A DNA stretch of 64,000 nt from an uncultured Pelagimonas sp. (GCA_947497905.1 CANMIH010000002.1:1-64000), one strand, 5' to 3'. Numbered from the stretch's first letter, positions 54,100-63,520 are shown. Notes: a model not told the origin generated them from the letters alone. A program made the numbers and translations.

Positions 54100-55194
54100 T
54101 CAGCCGGGGGTCACCTCAGATACCCCATTGGCATCATCAACAAAGAGCATCTGGGCACGATCCCCAAGTTCCGCAAAAAGCTCTGGGCCTGTGCCTGTCA
54201 TCCAGGCCTGAGCCCCAAGCGCGCAGATTTCATCATATAACGCCGCGCGCCGGCCCGCATCCAAATGCGCAGCCACCTCGTCCAACAATAAGATCGGCGG
54301 CGCACCAAGATCCTCGGTCAAGGCCCGCGCATTTGCCAAAATCAACGAGATCAAAAGCGCTTTTTGTTCACCTGTGGAACACTCAGACGCAGGAACCCCT
54401 TTAGCGGCAAAAACACCGTAAAGATCCGATCGATGCGGCCCCACCAGAGTGCGGCCCGCCGCGATATCGCGAAACCGGCTTTCGCCAAAGGCCTCCAAAA
54501 GATCGGCCTCGGTCTCAGGCATCGACCCTTCGCTTTGAACCAGCTCAAGTTCCGCTACAGGAAACTGTGTTTCGGCGCCACGCTGAGCCAGCTTGATCCG
54601 CTCCAAAGTTGCCATGCGATTAGCATGCATCACTGCACCAGCCGCAGCCAACTGGCCTTCCAGAACAGCATACCACATGGCGTCACGAACTTGTTCTTTC
54701 AGAAGTCGGTTCCGCTCGCGCATCGCCTTTTCATAGGTCAAAGACGCTTCGGCGTGGGCCGGGAAAAAGCTGAGCACCAAACGATCTAAGAACCGCCGCC
54801 GCCCCTCAGCCCCTTCGATCCAAAGACGATCCATCGCCGGAACAAGCCAGACAACCCGGGCGAGCTTCGCTAGTGCATTCTGAGGTGTGGATTTTTCGTC
54901 AATCTGAACCTGCCGCGCCGCACCATTTTGCGACGAAAAGGCAATCTCATGTACACCGTCAGGCCCGTTCAGATGCCCTGCAATCTTCCAGCCAATCTGC
55001 TCTGGCCGCCGCGCCATATCACCGGCAGAGGCGCGCCGCATGCCACGCCCCGGCGAAAACAGGGATACGGCTTCGATCAAATTGGTCTTGCCTGCGCCAT
55101 TCGGACCATAAATGGCCACCGGTCGCGCATCCAGCTCCAACCGCACCAGTTTATGCGATCGGAAATGCGACAAGGTCAGATGGGATAAATACAT
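54100..55194 (-). CDS. recF: DNA replication and repair protein RecF
   Basis: SMC-like ATPase (364 aa) that helps load RecA at gaps. Walker A is GPNGAGKTNLIEAV, and signature and Walker B segments are STGEQKALLISLIL and ILLLDEVAAHLD. The N-terminus MYLSHLTLSHFRSH is standard. It is downstream of dnaN on the same strand, behind a dispersed hairpin element. Confidence 0.96.
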   Translation of the reverse strand: MYLSHLTLSHFRSHKLVRLELDARPVAIYGPNGAGKTNLIEAVSLFSPGRGMRRASAGDMARRPEQIGWKIAGHLNGPDGVHEIAFSSQNGAARQVQIDEKSTPQNALAKLARVVWLVPAMDRLWIEGAEGRRRFLDRLVLSFFPAHAEASLTYEKAMRERNRLLKEQVRDAMWYAVLEGQLAAAGAVMHANRMATLERIKLAQRGAETQFPVAELELVQSEGSMPETEADLLEAFGESRFRDIAAGRTLVGPHRSDLYGVFAAKGVPASECSTGEQKALLISLILANARALTEDLGAPPILLLDEVAAHLDAGRRAALYDEICALGAQAWMTGTGPELFAELGDRAQMLFVDDANGVSEVTPG

Positions 55195-55205
55195 CTCACC
55201 CCACG

Positions 55206-55240
55206 CTCATCTTCTTTTCCAAAATACTCCCGCCGGAGGC
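55206..55240 (-). repeat. Dispersed Rhodobacteraceae 3'-end element between dnaN and recF
   Basis: On the minus strand it reads GCCTCCGGCGGGAGTATTT followed by TGGAAAAGAAGATGAG. The motif CTCC-GGCG-GGAG plus TATTTT is a small terminator-like hairpin. I recognise this string as a very common intergenic element of Rhodobacteraceae genomes. It lies 12 bases after dnaN and 11 before recF. Confidence 0.55.
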
Positions 55241-55252
55241 TCTGACTCGCGA

Positions 55253-56371
55253 TCACACGCGCATCGGCATGACGACGTAAACCGCACTTGTATCCGTGCC
55301 TTCCCGCATCAGGGTCGGATCGCCGGACGAGTTGAACAGGAACACCGCGTTTTCGCGATCAACCTGGCTGGCGATCTCGAGCAGGTATTTGGCGTTAAAC
55401 CCAATTTCCAGTTTCTCATCACCATAGGCCACCGCCAGTTCCTCTTCCGCAGCGCCGCTGTCCGGCGCATTGACGGATAGGACCAGACGATCTTCTTCCA
55501 GCTGAAGCTTCACCGCACGCGAACGCTCAGAGCTCACAGTTGCCACGCGGTCCACCGCCTTCGCGAAATCGCTGGCATCCACTTCGAGTTTGCGGGTGTT
55601 GCCCTGCGGAATGACGCGGGTGTAATCGGGGAATGTGCCGTCGATCACTTTCGAGGTCAGTGTGATATCCGGTGTGGCAAAGCGCACTTTGGTTTCCGAG
55701 ACAGACACCGCGATATCCATGTCGTCTTCGTCCAACAGCTTGCGCAATTCACCCACGGTCTTGCGCGGTACAATCACACCCGCCATCTCCGCAGCACCTG
55801 CCGGCAATGCGGCGTCAATTCGTGCCAAACGGTGCCCGTCGGTTGCAACACAACGCAGAACCTGCCCCTCTTCCGAGGTGGCGACATGCATGTACACCCC
55901 GTTGAGATAATACCGGGTTTCTTCGGTCGAAATGGCAAACTTCGATTTGTCGAACAGGCGGCGCAGATCCTGGGCCTTGGCCGAGAAGTTAGTGCCATAT
56001 TCCGACGATGCCATGATCGGGAAATCTTCTTTGGGCAGCGTGGTCAGCGAGAAGGTTGAGCGGCCCGCCGAAACGGTCAAACGCCCCGAGGCGCTATCTT
56101 CATCCAGAGAGACAAGAGCGCCATCCGGCAGTTTGCGGACAATCTCGTGCAATGTCACAGCGGACACCGTGGTACCACCGGCGCGCTCAACTTGCGCATT
56201 GGCCTTATCTAGAACTTCGATATCAAGATCGGTGGCCCGGAAGGTGACAGTGTCGCCTTCAGCTTCGATCAGCACGTTGGCCAAAATCGGAATGGTGTTG
56301 CGACGTTCGACAACCGATTGCGCTTGCGCCACTGCGCGCAAAAGCGTGGCTCGTTCGATGCTGATTTTCAT
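55253..56371 (-). CDS. dnaN: DNA polymerase III beta subunit (sliding clamp)
   Basis: Ring-shaped processivity clamp of 372 aa. The N-terminus MKISIERATLLRAVAQAQSVVERRNTIPIL and the C-terminal SAVYVVMPMRV end are characteristic (here shown in part). GGAGAGGG precedes the ATG at 56371. The longer frame to 56749 reads through the dnaA gene and is wrong. A promoter with an inverted repeat lies upstream. Confidence 0.97.
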   Translation of the reverse strand: MKISIERATLLRAVAQAQSVVERRNTIPILANVLIEAEGDTVTFRATDLDIEVLDKANAQVERAGGTTVSAVTLHEIVRKLPDGALVSLDEDSASGRLTVSAGRSTFSLTTLPKEDFPIMASSEYGTNFSAKAQDLRRLFDKSKFAISTEETRYYLNGVYMHVATSEEGQVLRCVATDGHRLARIDAALPAGAAEMAGVIVPRKTVGELRKLLDEDDMDIAVSVSETKVRFATPDITLTSKVIDGTFPDYTRVIPQGNTRKLEVDASDFAKAVDRVATVSSERSRAVKLQLEEDRLVLSVNAPDSGAAEEELAVAYGDEKLEIGFNAKYLLEIASQVDRENAVFLFNSSGDPTLMREGTDTSAVYVVMPMRV

Positions 56372-56388
56372 GACGCGACCCTCTCCGC

Positions 56389-56417
56389 ATAGTCGGAGCG
56401 CCACTCTAGACCGACAA
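56389..56417 (-). promoter_or_regulatory. Probable dnaN promoter
   Basis: On the minus strand, -35 TTGTCG (56412-56417) and -10 GACTAT (56389-56394) are 17 bases apart, ending about 18 bases before the dnaN start. The -35 lies inside one arm of the 12-bp inverted repeat. Confidence 0.4.
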
Positions 56418-56454
56418 ATCAGCGGCTCCAACCCCGTTTTTTCTGATTTGTCGG
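56411..56454. repeat. Perfect 12-bp inverted repeat upstream of dnaN
   Basis: CCGACAAATCAG (56411-56422) and CTGATTTGTCGG (56443-56454) are exact inverses with a 20-base spacer. It lies in the 157-base gap between dnaA and dnaN, and one arm covers the probable dnaN -35. It could be an operator for a regulator or a hairpin in the dnaA-dnaN transcript. Confidence 0.6.
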
Positions 56455-56483
56455 CTGGTTTTGTCGGGGCGTCAAGGGCATGA

Positions 56484-56501
56484 GGCCGCCCAAAGGCGGC
56501 C
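56484..56501 (-). terminator. Hairpin just after dnaA
   Basis: GGCCGCC and GGCGGCC pair around CAAA, 28 bases after the dnaA stop. No T-run follows, so it is a weak or partial terminator that may let some transcription continue into dnaN. Confidence 0.45.
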
Positions 56502-56528
56502 CCACTGCAAATGTGTTGTGTGAGCGAC

Positions 56529-57911
56529 TCAGGCTTCGAGCGCGCGACGCAGCATTTCCACGTCTTCGTCGATCTGGCCGTCCTGCTGGCGCAACTCTTC
56601 GATCCGACGAACGCCATGCATAACCGTGGTATGGTCACGGCCACCAAAACGACGTCCGATCTCAGGCAACGATCGCGCGGTGAGCTGTTTGCACAGGTAC
56701 ATCGCAACCTGACGCGGGCGGGCAAAAGTGCGCACACGCTTGGGACCAATCATATCCGAAAGGCGGATATTGTAGTGCTCAGCAACCTTACGCTGAATCT
56801 CATCGATCGAGATTTTACGCTCCGAAGCACGCAGCACGTCTGACAGGCTGTCTTGCACCAGATCCATATTGATCGGCTTGCCGACCAGGGACGCAAAGGC
56901 AAACAAGCGGGTCAGAGCACCTTCCAGAACACGCACGTTGGTGCTGATCCGATGGGCCAGAAATTCAAGCACACCCTCTTCGATCACCAGACCGGGATAC
57001 AGCGCACGGTAACTGTCGACCTTGGTCTGTAGAATGCCAAGACGCAGTTCATAGTCTGTCGGGTGCAGATCAACAACGAGACCGGACTGCAGGCGCGAAC
57101 GAATGCGGTTTTCCAGATCCTTGATCTCATCCGGTGCCCGATCCGCTGAAATGATGATCTGTTTGTTCTGATCCACAAGCGCATTAAACGTATGGAAGAA
57201 CTCTTCCTGGGTGGAATCTTTGCCGGCGATGAACTGAACATCATCAACCATCAGCACATCAACCGAGCGGAACATCTCTTTGAAGTCCATCATCTTGCGT
57301 TCACGCAGGGCCTGCACAAAGCGATACATGAACTGCTCTGCTGAAAGATACAGCACAGTCAGGCTGGGGTTGCGTTGGGTCAATTCCCAGGCAATCGCAT
57401 GCATCAGGTGTGTTTTACCAAGACCCACGCCACCGTACAAAAACAACGGGTTAAAGGTCACAGGGCCACCCTCTGCCACACGCTTAGCAGCTGCATGTGC
57501 CAGTTCGTTGGGTTTGCCAACAACAAAAGTATCAAATGTAAAACGCGAATCCAGAGGCGCGCCCGGCAAATCTTTCGGAGCGCTATTTGCCGAAGCGGAA
57601 GGTTTGGCCACTGGCTCGTTTGTCGGCGCTGCAACAGTATCAGCAGCTTTGACAGGCGCCGGAACCGCTTGACCAACATGAAATGCAATGCGCCGCGCCC
57701 GCTTGTCCAACGTAGACATCTGAGACAGCAGCATATCGCCAAAGTTTTGTGACACATACGATCCAAAAAAGCTCGTAGGTGCCTGCAGGCTTACAACGCC
57801 CTCATCACTCATCCCCGTAAAACAAAGCGGCTCGATCCAGGTCTTGTAGTTGTTTTGTCCCACCGTTTTGCAGATCTGCTCTTGCAACGCGCCCCATTGC
57901 TCTTGTGTCAT
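56529..57911 (-). CDS. dnaA: Chromosomal replication initiator DnaA
   Basis: AAA+ initiator that opens the origin, 460 aa. Domain I starts MTQEQWGALQEQICKTVGQ. A short, variable domain II follows (AAPTNEPVAKPSASANS). The AAA+ core has Walker A GGVGLGKTHLMHA and Walker B MVDDVQFI. The domain IV DnaA signature is GGRDHTTVMHGVRRI. GGGGA lies just before the ATG. Upstream is a 485-base region with a consensus DnaA box and three hairpins. Confidence 0.97.
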   Translation of the reverse strand: MTQEQWGALQEQICKTVGQNNYKTWIEPLCFTGMSDEGVVSLQAPTSFFGSYVSQNFGDMLLSQMSTLDKRARRIAFHVGQAVPAPVKAADTVAAPTNEPVAKPSASANSAPKDLPGAPLDSRFTFDTFVVGKPNELAHAAAKRVAEGGPVTFNPLFLYGGVGLGKTHLMHAIAWELTQRNPSLTVLYLSAEQFMYRFVQALRERKMMDFKEMFRSVDVLMVDDVQFIAGKDSTQEEFFHTFNALVDQNKQIIISADRAPDEIKDLENRIRSRLQSGLVVDLHPTDYELRLGILQTKVDSYRALYPGLVIEEGVLEFLAHRISTNVRVLEGALTRLFAFASLVGKPINMDLVQDSLSDVLRASERKISIDEIQRKVAEHYNIRLSDMIGPKRVRTFARPRQVAMYLCKQLTARSLPEIGRRFGGRDHTTVMHGVRRIEELRQQDGQIDEDVEMLRRALEA

Positions 57912-58340
57912 TTGTCCCCAGTTCCTTACAGTCGTTCCTTCGCCGGTTCGTCCGGCGGCGCGTCACAGCTTCAGGAGGCACGCAGCGATCCGTCCCGTGT
58001 CTGCAAGACACGGGCCAAGCCGATGGGCCAAAAATCGTAACCTCACCCTCGCATCCCTTCGAGGGCCGAGTCGTCACGACCCGAATTTCTTATTTTGGAC
58101 ATAGCCAGGTTGTACCGAGCGTTAACGCAAAACCAAAAAAACTAAACTCAACTAGGTAACCCGATCGACCGCTCCGTCACTGTTCGTGATCTTGTGGTCG
58201 GAAGCTTGTCCCCCCTGCGATGTGACTCGCCAGAGGAAATTACCAACACCACCCACGACCCGGCAACCGATCTTACCGCTTGACTCGCATGAATCCGAAA
58301 AAGAATCTTCTGTGGATAAAATAAAGCCCTAGAAACGCGA
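57912..58340 (-). promoter_or_regulatory. dnaA upstream region: structured leader and one DnaA box
   Basis: This is the only gap over 300 bases. On the minus strand, going toward dnaA: a DnaA box TTATCCACA (58311-58319); an AT-rich segment around 58085-58155 with the palindrome GCGTTAACGC (58119-58128); then three hairpins, CCCTCG/CGAGGG (58046-58065), CCCGTGTCT/AGACACGGG (57994-58014) and CGCCGG/CCGGCG (57941-57957). The promoter is probably in the AT-rich part. Only one good DnaA box was seen, so I do not call this oriC. Confidence 0.5.
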
Positions 58341-58367
58341 AAAGACACCACATCTCGTGGTGTCTTT
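58341..58367 (-). terminator. Intrinsic terminator of rpsT
   Basis: AAAGACACCAC and GTGGTGTCTTT form an 11-bp stem around a 5-base loop, followed by TTTTCG on the minus strand, starting 30 bases after the rpsT stop. Confidence 0.85.
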
Positions 58368-58396
58368 AAAATTTCACACAAAATATGTGTTGCGTA

Positions 58397-58660
58397 TTAG
58401 CCCAGAGCTTTTACGCGAGCCGCGAGGCGAGAAACCTTACGCGACGCAGTGTTTTTGTGGAAAACGCCTTTGGTGACGCCGCGCATCAGCTCGGGCTGAG
58501 CAACGCGCAGAGCGGCGGTTGCGGCTTCTTTGTCACCCGAAGCAATCGCTTCTTCTACTTTACGCAGGTAGGTGCGGATGCGCGAACGACGGGCTTTGTT
58601 GATCGCAAAGCGGGTTTCGTTCTGACGGGCGCGTTTCTTTGCCTGAGGCGAATTTGCCAT
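58397..58660 (-). CDS. rpsT: 30S ribosomal protein S20
   Basis: Primary 16S-binding protein of 87 aa, highly basic. The opening [17 protein letters not shown] and the [17 protein letters not shown] end are diagnostic. It precedes dnaA on the same strand, a conserved alphaproteobacterial order, with its own terminator. Confidence 0.97.
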   Translation of the reverse strand: MANSPQAKKRARQNETRFAINKARRSRIRTYLRKVEEAIASGDKEAATAALRVAQPELMRGVTKGVFHKNTASRKVSRLAARVKALG

Positions 58661-58805
58661 GTGAGTCGGTCCTGATATTCAGTGTCTGTTTCCTAGCGCA
58701 ATGCCGGATCAAACCCGATCAAAGGATCGGACCGATTCTTGCCTTAGCGGGCATCACGCGCATGTATGGAGGCCTCATAGCCAAATCTGGCCAAATTGAA
58801 AAGCC

Positions 58806-58836
58806 CAAAACAAAGGGGATTCAAAACGAATCCCCT
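58806..58836 (-). terminator. Intrinsic terminator of the enoyl-CoA hydratase gene
   Basis: AGGGGATTC and GAATCCCCT pair around AAAAC, followed by TTTGTTTT on the minus strand, 13 bases after the stop. Confidence 0.88.
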
Positions 58837-58848
58837 CAGCCAGATAAT

Positions 58849-59625
58849 TTAACGATCGCGGAACTGTGGGGTCCGCTTTTCGCTGAAGGCAGCCATGCCT
58901 TCGGATTGGTCTTCCGTTGCGAACAGCGCGTGGAACAAGCGGCGCTCATATAGAAGACCCTCGCTCAGCGTGGTCTCATAAGCGCGGTTGACGGCCTCTT
59001 TGGCGGCCATGGCCGAAATGATCGATTTCTCCGCGATCTTTTCAGCCGCGCCACGGGCTTCTTCCATCAGTGACTTGGCAGGAACAACGCGGCTCACCAA
59101 GCCCGAGCGTTCAGCCTCTTCGGCATCCATGAAACGCCCAGTCAGGTTCATTTCCATGGCTTTGGATTTGCCAATCAGGCGCGTCAGACGCTGCGTCCCG
59201 CCAATACCGGCAATCACGCCAAGATTGATCTCAGGCTGACCAAATTTCGCTGTATCCGCAGCCAGAATGAAGTCGCACATCATGGCCAATTCACAACCAC
59301 CGCCCAGCGCATAGCCAGCAACCGCAGCAATGACAGGCTTACGAGTTTTGGTGATTCCGCTGGTGGCATCGCCGAAGAAGTCCGAGAGGAACATATCGAC
59401 GTAGGTCTTGTCAGACATCTCTTTGATGTCAGCACCGGCCGCAAAGGCTTTGGCCGATCCGGTGAGAATGATGCAGCGCACTTTGTCGTTGCGGTCTGCC
59501 TCTGCCAAAGCATCACACAGTTCTGAAAGAAGCTGGGTGTTGAGGGCATTCATAGCGTCGGGGCGATTCAGTTTGATCGTAGCGACGTGGTCTTCTACTT
59601 CGACGATGATCGTCTCATAGGCCAT
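58849..59625 (-). CDS. Enoyl-CoA hydratase/isomerase
   Basis: Crotonase-fold enzyme of 258 aa that hydrates 2-enoyl-CoA in fatty-acid or amino-acid breakdown. The oxyanion-hole segments are [12 protein letters not shown] and [14 protein letters not shown]. The two catalytic glutamates are in [21 protein letters not shown] and nearby. It falls in the short-chain (FadB1/PaaF-like) group. It lies between rpsT and mutM as in Caulobacter. Confidence 0.94.
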   Translation of the reverse strand: MAYETIIVEVEDHVATIKLNRPDAMNALNTQLLSELCDALAEADRNDKVRCIILTGSAKAFAAGADIKEMSDKTYVDMFLSDFFGDATSGITKTRKPVIAAVAGYALGGGCELAMMCDFILAADTAKFGQPEINLGVIAGIGGTQRLTRLIGKSKAMEMNLTGRFMDAEEAERSGLVSRVVPAKSLMEEARGAAEKIAEKSIISAMAAKEAVNRAYETTLSEGLLYERRLFHALFATEDQSEGMAAFSEKRTPQFRDR

Positions 59626-59691
59626 ATTTTGCGGGCTCCGGTCGTTTTCCGTCAGGCGCCAAGGCTTATCACTCCCGCGCCGTGGATCAAG

Positions 59692-60543
59692 TTATCTTTG
59701 ACAGGACGGACAAAAGAAGCTCGACCGTCCCGATTGCACAACACGTGCGATATTTGCGTCACATCCTTCGGTCACACAGGGCTCCCCCTCACGGCCGTAA
59801 ACCGCAAATCGATGCTGAAAATATCCAAGCTCTCCATCGGCTTGGCGGAAATCTCTGAGGGAAGACCCACCGGCCTCGATCGCCTCTTGCAGAACCTCTT
59901 GGATGATGGGCACCAAACCCGCAATCTTATCTTTCGCGACGTTACGTGCTTTCTCTTCGGGGTGAACACCACAGCGATAGAGTGTCTCACACACATAGAT
60001 GTTTCCCAGCCCGGCGACGGTTTTCTGGTCTAGAAGCGCGGTTTTGATCGCCGTATTCCTGTGTCCGATGGCCTCAATCAGATACGATTCGTTAAAATCA
60101 TTGCCAAAAGGCTCAGGTCCAATTGAAGCCAGCAAAGGATGCGCTTCTGCTGTTGCCGTGTCCAACAAATCCATTGCACCAAACCGACGTGGATCATTGA
60201 AGGTGACACGCGCCCCATTCTCCATGTCGAAAACCACGTGATCGTGTTTCTCCGGTGCGGGATGGTCGTGTTGAAACTGCCCCAGGGGATCACCTGAAAT
60301 CAGCATCCGCCCAGACATGCCAAGATGGATCAACAGCGTTTCACCCGTCGACAGATCCGCAAGCACATACTTCGACCGCCGCCGCAGCCGCTCGACACGT
60401 GCGCCAGTCAGACGATCTGCCATATTCTCAGGAAACGGCCAGCGTAGATCAGGACGGTTGACCTGAGCACGGGCAATCACCACCCCTTCCATCGCAGGGG
60501 TCAAACCACGGCGTACTGTCTCAACTTCAGGCAGTTCGGGCAA
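59692..60543 (-). CDS. mutM: Formamidopyrimidine-DNA glycosylase
   Basis: Base-excision repair enzyme that removes 8-oxoguanine and nicks the strand. 283 aa. Catalytic P2 and E3 in [15 protein letters not shown]59 region [11 protein letters not shown], and the C-terminal zinc finger (EPCVTEGC and FFCPSCQR cysteines) are all present. It is three bases from the end of the adjacent membrane-protein gene on the same strand. Confidence 0.96.
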   Translation of the reverse strand: MPELPEVETVRRGLTPAMEGVVIARAQVNRPDLRWPFPENMADRLTGARVERLRRRSKYVLADLSTGETLLIHLGMSGRMLISGDPLGQFQHDHPAPEKHDHVVFDMENGARVTFNDPRRFGAMDLLDTATAEAHPLLASIGPEPFGNDFNESYLIEAIGHRNTAIKTALLDQKTVAGLGNIYVCETLYRCGVHPEEKARNVAKDKIAGLVPIIQEVLQEAIEAGGSSLRDFRQADGELGYFQHRFAVYGREGEPCVTEGCDANIARVVQSGRSSFFCPSCQR

Positions 60544-60546
60544 AAT

Positions 60547-61143
60547 TCAGGTCCATCTTTGGCTGTTGATCCGCAAAACTTCTTTCAACATCTCGATCAA
60601 CTCGCGCCGACCATCAAGGTATTTTGACACTTCGACGTGACGACCATCCGAAAAATCCAGCCGATACATACCGTCACGGCGCTCTTCCAACGCCTCAAGC
60701 AGCGTCAGGTCAAACTGTTTGCGTCCCACTTCGAGATGGTTCCCGTCAACAACCACCCGCAATGTCCAAGCGTAGTAAGTTGCAAATCCCGCAAGCACCA
60801 CAAGCCCGAGTGTTAGGATCGAGTTGTTCATTTCGGGCACTATGTCTGTCACCAAGAGCCCCAAAACTATAACCAAAATCCCTGTACATTGAAGACGATA
60901 CAGCAAAGACCCGCTATAGGCGACGCGCCCGATCTCTCGCCGACCTGTCGGTTTGGCCATCCACATCTTGGGATCAAGGGTAAAACCGCCGTCACGTGTC
61001 TGGGGTGTGATCGCCCTGTCACCCAGCATACGGCGCAACCATTTTGGTTGGCTTGCGGACAACCAGACGGCCCCGACAATAAGTAAGACACCGGAATAGT
61101 CAAAAATGGCGGTCAATACAGCGGCACCTGAAAACTCGGACAC
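60547..61143 (-). CDS. Membrane protein of unknown function next to ubiE
   Basis: About 198 aa. An N-terminal hydrophobic helix (VLTAIFDYSGVLLIVGAVWL), two central helices (LLYRLQCTGILVIVLGLLVTD and ILTLGLVVLAGFATYYAW, shown in part) and a C-terminal soluble beta-rich domain ending RINSQRW are visible. No family is recognised. The start is unclear; the GTG at 61143 is my choice because the longer frame crosses the ubiE start. It ends three bases before mutM and may be co-transcribed with it. Confidence 0.55.
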   Translation of the reverse strand: MSEFSGAAVLTAIFDYSGVLLIVGAVWLSASQPKWLRRMLGDRAITPQTRDGGFTLDPKMWMAKPTGRREIGRVAYSGSLLYRLQCTGILVIVLGLLVTDIVPEMNNSILTLGLVVLAGFATYYAWTLRVVVDGNHLEVGRKQFDLTLLEALEERRDGMYRLDFSDGRHVEVSKYLDGRRELIEMLKEVLRINSQRWT

Positions 61144-61243
61144 GATAACAACTTTCTGTTTGCGATGATTTGACTGTTTGTTCTTTCGCCTCCACCTCTG
61201 TACGAGAGGTGCGACCAAAAGATGACCGAGGCGGATCGAAGTC

Positions 61244-61996
61244 ATGACCGACAGCCAGCAGAACACCACACATTTCGGCTTTACCGACGTTCCCGAAAGC
61301 GAAAAAGCCGGGAAAGTACAGGGCGTCTTTACGTCCGTGGCCTCCAAATATGACGTAATGAATGATGCCATGTCCTTGGGTATTCATCGCGTGTGGAAAG
61401 ATGCCATGATGGACTGGCTCGCACCACGCCCCGGTCAGCGGCTGTTGGACGTGGCTGGCGGCACAGGTGACATTTCATTCCGGTTTTTGCAGCGCGCAGG
61501 TCACGGTCACTCCACCGTTCTGGATCTGACCGAGTCGATGTTGGTCGAAGGCCGGAAACGCGCCGAAGCCGATTCCATGGCAGATCAGCTTGATTGGGTG
61601 GTTGGCGACGCCATGAAGTTGCCCTTCGCGGATAACACATTTGACGTCTATACCATCTCCTTTGGCATTCGGAATGTGACCCGCCCACAGGAGGCGCTGA
61701 ACGAAGCTTTCCGTGTGCTCAAACCCGGTGGCCGCCTGATGGTACTGGAGTTCAGCCATATTCCCAACGACATGATGCAGAAGGTCTATGACCTCTATTC
61801 CTTCAACGTCATCCCAAAACTGGGCCAGGCCATCGCCAATGATGCAGACAGCTATCAGTATCTGGTGGAATCAATTCGCAAATTCCCCGATCAAGAGACC
61901 TTCCTCAGCATGTTGCGCGCAGCTGGATTTGAAAATGCGAAATACCGCAATCTGACCATGGGCATTGCCTGTCTACATTCCGGTTGGAAGATCTGA
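61244..61996 (+). CDS. ubiE: Ubiquinone/menaquinone C-methyltransferase UbiE
   Basis: SAM enzyme that methylates the benzoquinol ring in ubiquinone synthesis, 250 aa. SAM motif I is [15 protein letters not shown]. The UbiE signatures [18 protein letters not shown] and the later [24 protein letters not shown] are clear (each shown in part). ubiB starts three bases after the stop. Confidence 0.96.
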   Translation: MTDSQQNTTHFGFTDVPESEKAGKVQGVFTSVASKYDVMNDAMSLGIHRVWKDAMMDWLAPRPGQRLLDVAGGTGDISFRFLQRAGHGHSTVLDLTESMLVEGRKRAEADSMADQLDWVVGDAMKLPFADNTFDVYTISFGIRNVTRPQEALNEAFRVLKPGGRLMVLEFSHIPNDMMQKVYDLYSFNVIPKLGQAIANDADSYQYLVESIRKFPDQETFLSMLRAAGFENAKYRNLTMGIACLHSGWKI

Positions 61997-61999
61997 GAG

Positions 62000-63520
62000 A
62001 TGCGTGGACCTCATAATATCTGGCGCCTTATCCGCACCGGCGCCACCTTAGAGCGCACCGGCGCGATGGGTGTTGTGCTTGACGCAATGGATGCCCCGCG
62101 CACGCTGCGCATCGCGGCACGCGTCCTAGGATGGCCGTTCAAGTGGCTGGGGTATGAAGGAGATCCTTCGACACCTCCTGCGGTGCGCGCGCTAACCGCA
62201 CTCGGCCCCGCCTATATTAAGTTTGGTCAGATCCTCAGCACCCGCCCGGATGTGGTGGGCACCGACATGGCCCAGCAATTGCGCGTGCTGCAAGACAAGC
62301 TTCCGCCCTTCTCAGTTGAAGAGGCCAAATCCGAGGTGATGTCTGAACTGGGTCGCCCGGTCGATGAGGTTTTCTCAAGCTTCTCTGAACCTGTTGCCGC
62401 GGCCTCGATTGCGCAGGTCCACAAAGCCACATTGGCCGAAACCGGCGAAACTGTTGCGGTAAAAGTTCTGCGTCCCGGGATCGAACGCGCGTTTCGAAAA
62501 GACATCGACGCCTTTTACCTTGCCGCTGAAATGATCGAGCTGCTCTCTCCAGCCTCTCGCCGTCTGCGCCCCTTGGAAGTGATTTCCCACTTCGAAGGTG
62601 TGGTCAACGGCGAGCTGGATCTGCGTCTTGAATCCGCCTCAGCCAGTGAATTTGCCGCCAACACCACCGACGATGATGGCTTCCAACTTCCTGCCATCAA
62701 ATGGGGGTATTCGGGTCGTCGCGTGATGACCATGGAATGGGCCGAAGGTGTGCAATTGGGGGACAATGATGCATTGGACGCCGCTGGACACGACCGTGTG
62801 GCGCTCTCCGAACGCGTGCTACAACTGTTCTTGAACCACGCTCTGCGCGATGGTTTTTTCCACGGCGATATGCATCAGGGTAACCTGAAGGTCGCTGCCA
62901 ACGGCGATATCATTGCGTTCGACTTTGGCATTATGGGTTACATCGACGAATATACCCGGCGGGTCTATGCCGAGATCCTGTTTGGCTTTATTCGCCGCGA
63001 TTACAAACGCGTCGCTCAGGTTCATTTCGAAGCGGGTTATGTGCCTGCCAATCAAGATGTCGATGAATTTGCCCGCGCCCTCCGCGCCGTGGGTGAGCCA
63101 ATCTTCGGCATGGATGCCTCGAACATTTCGATGGGCAAACTGTTGTCCTATCTCTTCGAAGTGACCGAACGCTTTGGCATGGAAACCCGGACAGAACTGA
63201 TCCTGCTGCAACGCACCATGGTTGTGGTTGAAGGTGTGGCTCGGTCGCTGAACCCCAATATGAACATCTGGACTGTGGCCAAGCCTGTGGTTGAAAACTA
63301 CATTGCGTCGTCCATCGGACCACGTGCCATTGTCGGTGATCTGATGAAAACCGCCAAAGTGATGGCCCGATTTGGCCCACGTCTTCCGGATCTCGTTGAA
63401 GCGGCTCTGCTGCGTCAAACCCAGACACAAGAAAGCGCCAAACCCAGCCCGTGGATTCAGCGCGTCATTTGGTCAGGGATAGGCGGCGCGGGTGTCGCCG
63501 CCCTGATGTTCCTGATTTAG
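62000..63520 (+). CDS. ubiB: Ubiquinone biosynthesis protein UbiB (ADCK/ABC1 family)
   Basis: Atypical protein-kinase-like ATPase needed for ubiquinone assembly, 506 aa. The KxGQ motif is in AYIKFGQILSTRPD, the Ala-rich nucleotide loop is AAASIAQVHKA, and the catalytic region is GFFHGDMHQGNLKV with IAFDFGIMGYI. The C-terminus ends in a hydrophobic helix (WSGIGGAGVAALMFLI) that anchors it to the membrane. The ATG at 62000 follows GAGAG. Convergent with flgD, overlapping by four bases. Confidence 0.95.
   Translation: MRGPHNIWRLIRTGATLERTGAMGVVLDAMDAPRTLRIAARVLGWPFKWLGYEGDPSTPPAVRALTALGPAYIKFGQILSTRPDVVGTDMAQQLRVLQDKLPPFSVEEAKSEVMSELGRPVDEVFSSFSEPVAAASIAQVHKATLAETGETVAVKVLRPGIERAFRKDIDAFYLAAEMIELLSPASRRLRPLEVISHFEGVVNGELDLRLESASASEFAANTTDDDGFQLPAIKWGYSGRRVMTMEWAEGVQLGDNDALDAAGHDRVALSERVLQLFLNHALRDGFFHGDMHQGNLKVAANGDIIAFDFGIMGYIDEYTRRVYAEILFGFIRRDYKRVAQVHFEAGYVPANQDVDEFARALRAVGEPIFGMDASNISMGKLLSYLFEVTERFGMETRTELILLQRTMVVVEGVARSLNPNMNIWTVAKPVVENYIASSIGPRAIVGDLMKTAKVMARFGPRLPDLVEAALLRQTQTQESAKPSPWIQRVIWSGIGGAGVAALMFLI

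Noticed and set aside
55253-56749. A 498-aa DnaN
   Set aside because: The first 126 residues come from another frame of dnaA. The clamp normally starts MKISIER, with a good binding site at 56371.
58111-58130. A CtrA site in the dnaA upstream region (GTTAAC)
   Set aside because: Only half-sites are present; the other TTAA at the correct 7-base spacing is missing.
57912-58396. A chromosomal origin (oriC) upstream of dnaA
   Set aside because: Only one consensus DnaA box was found. Alphaproteobacterial origins are often elsewhere, and no cluster of boxes or clear AT-rich unwinding repeat is visible.
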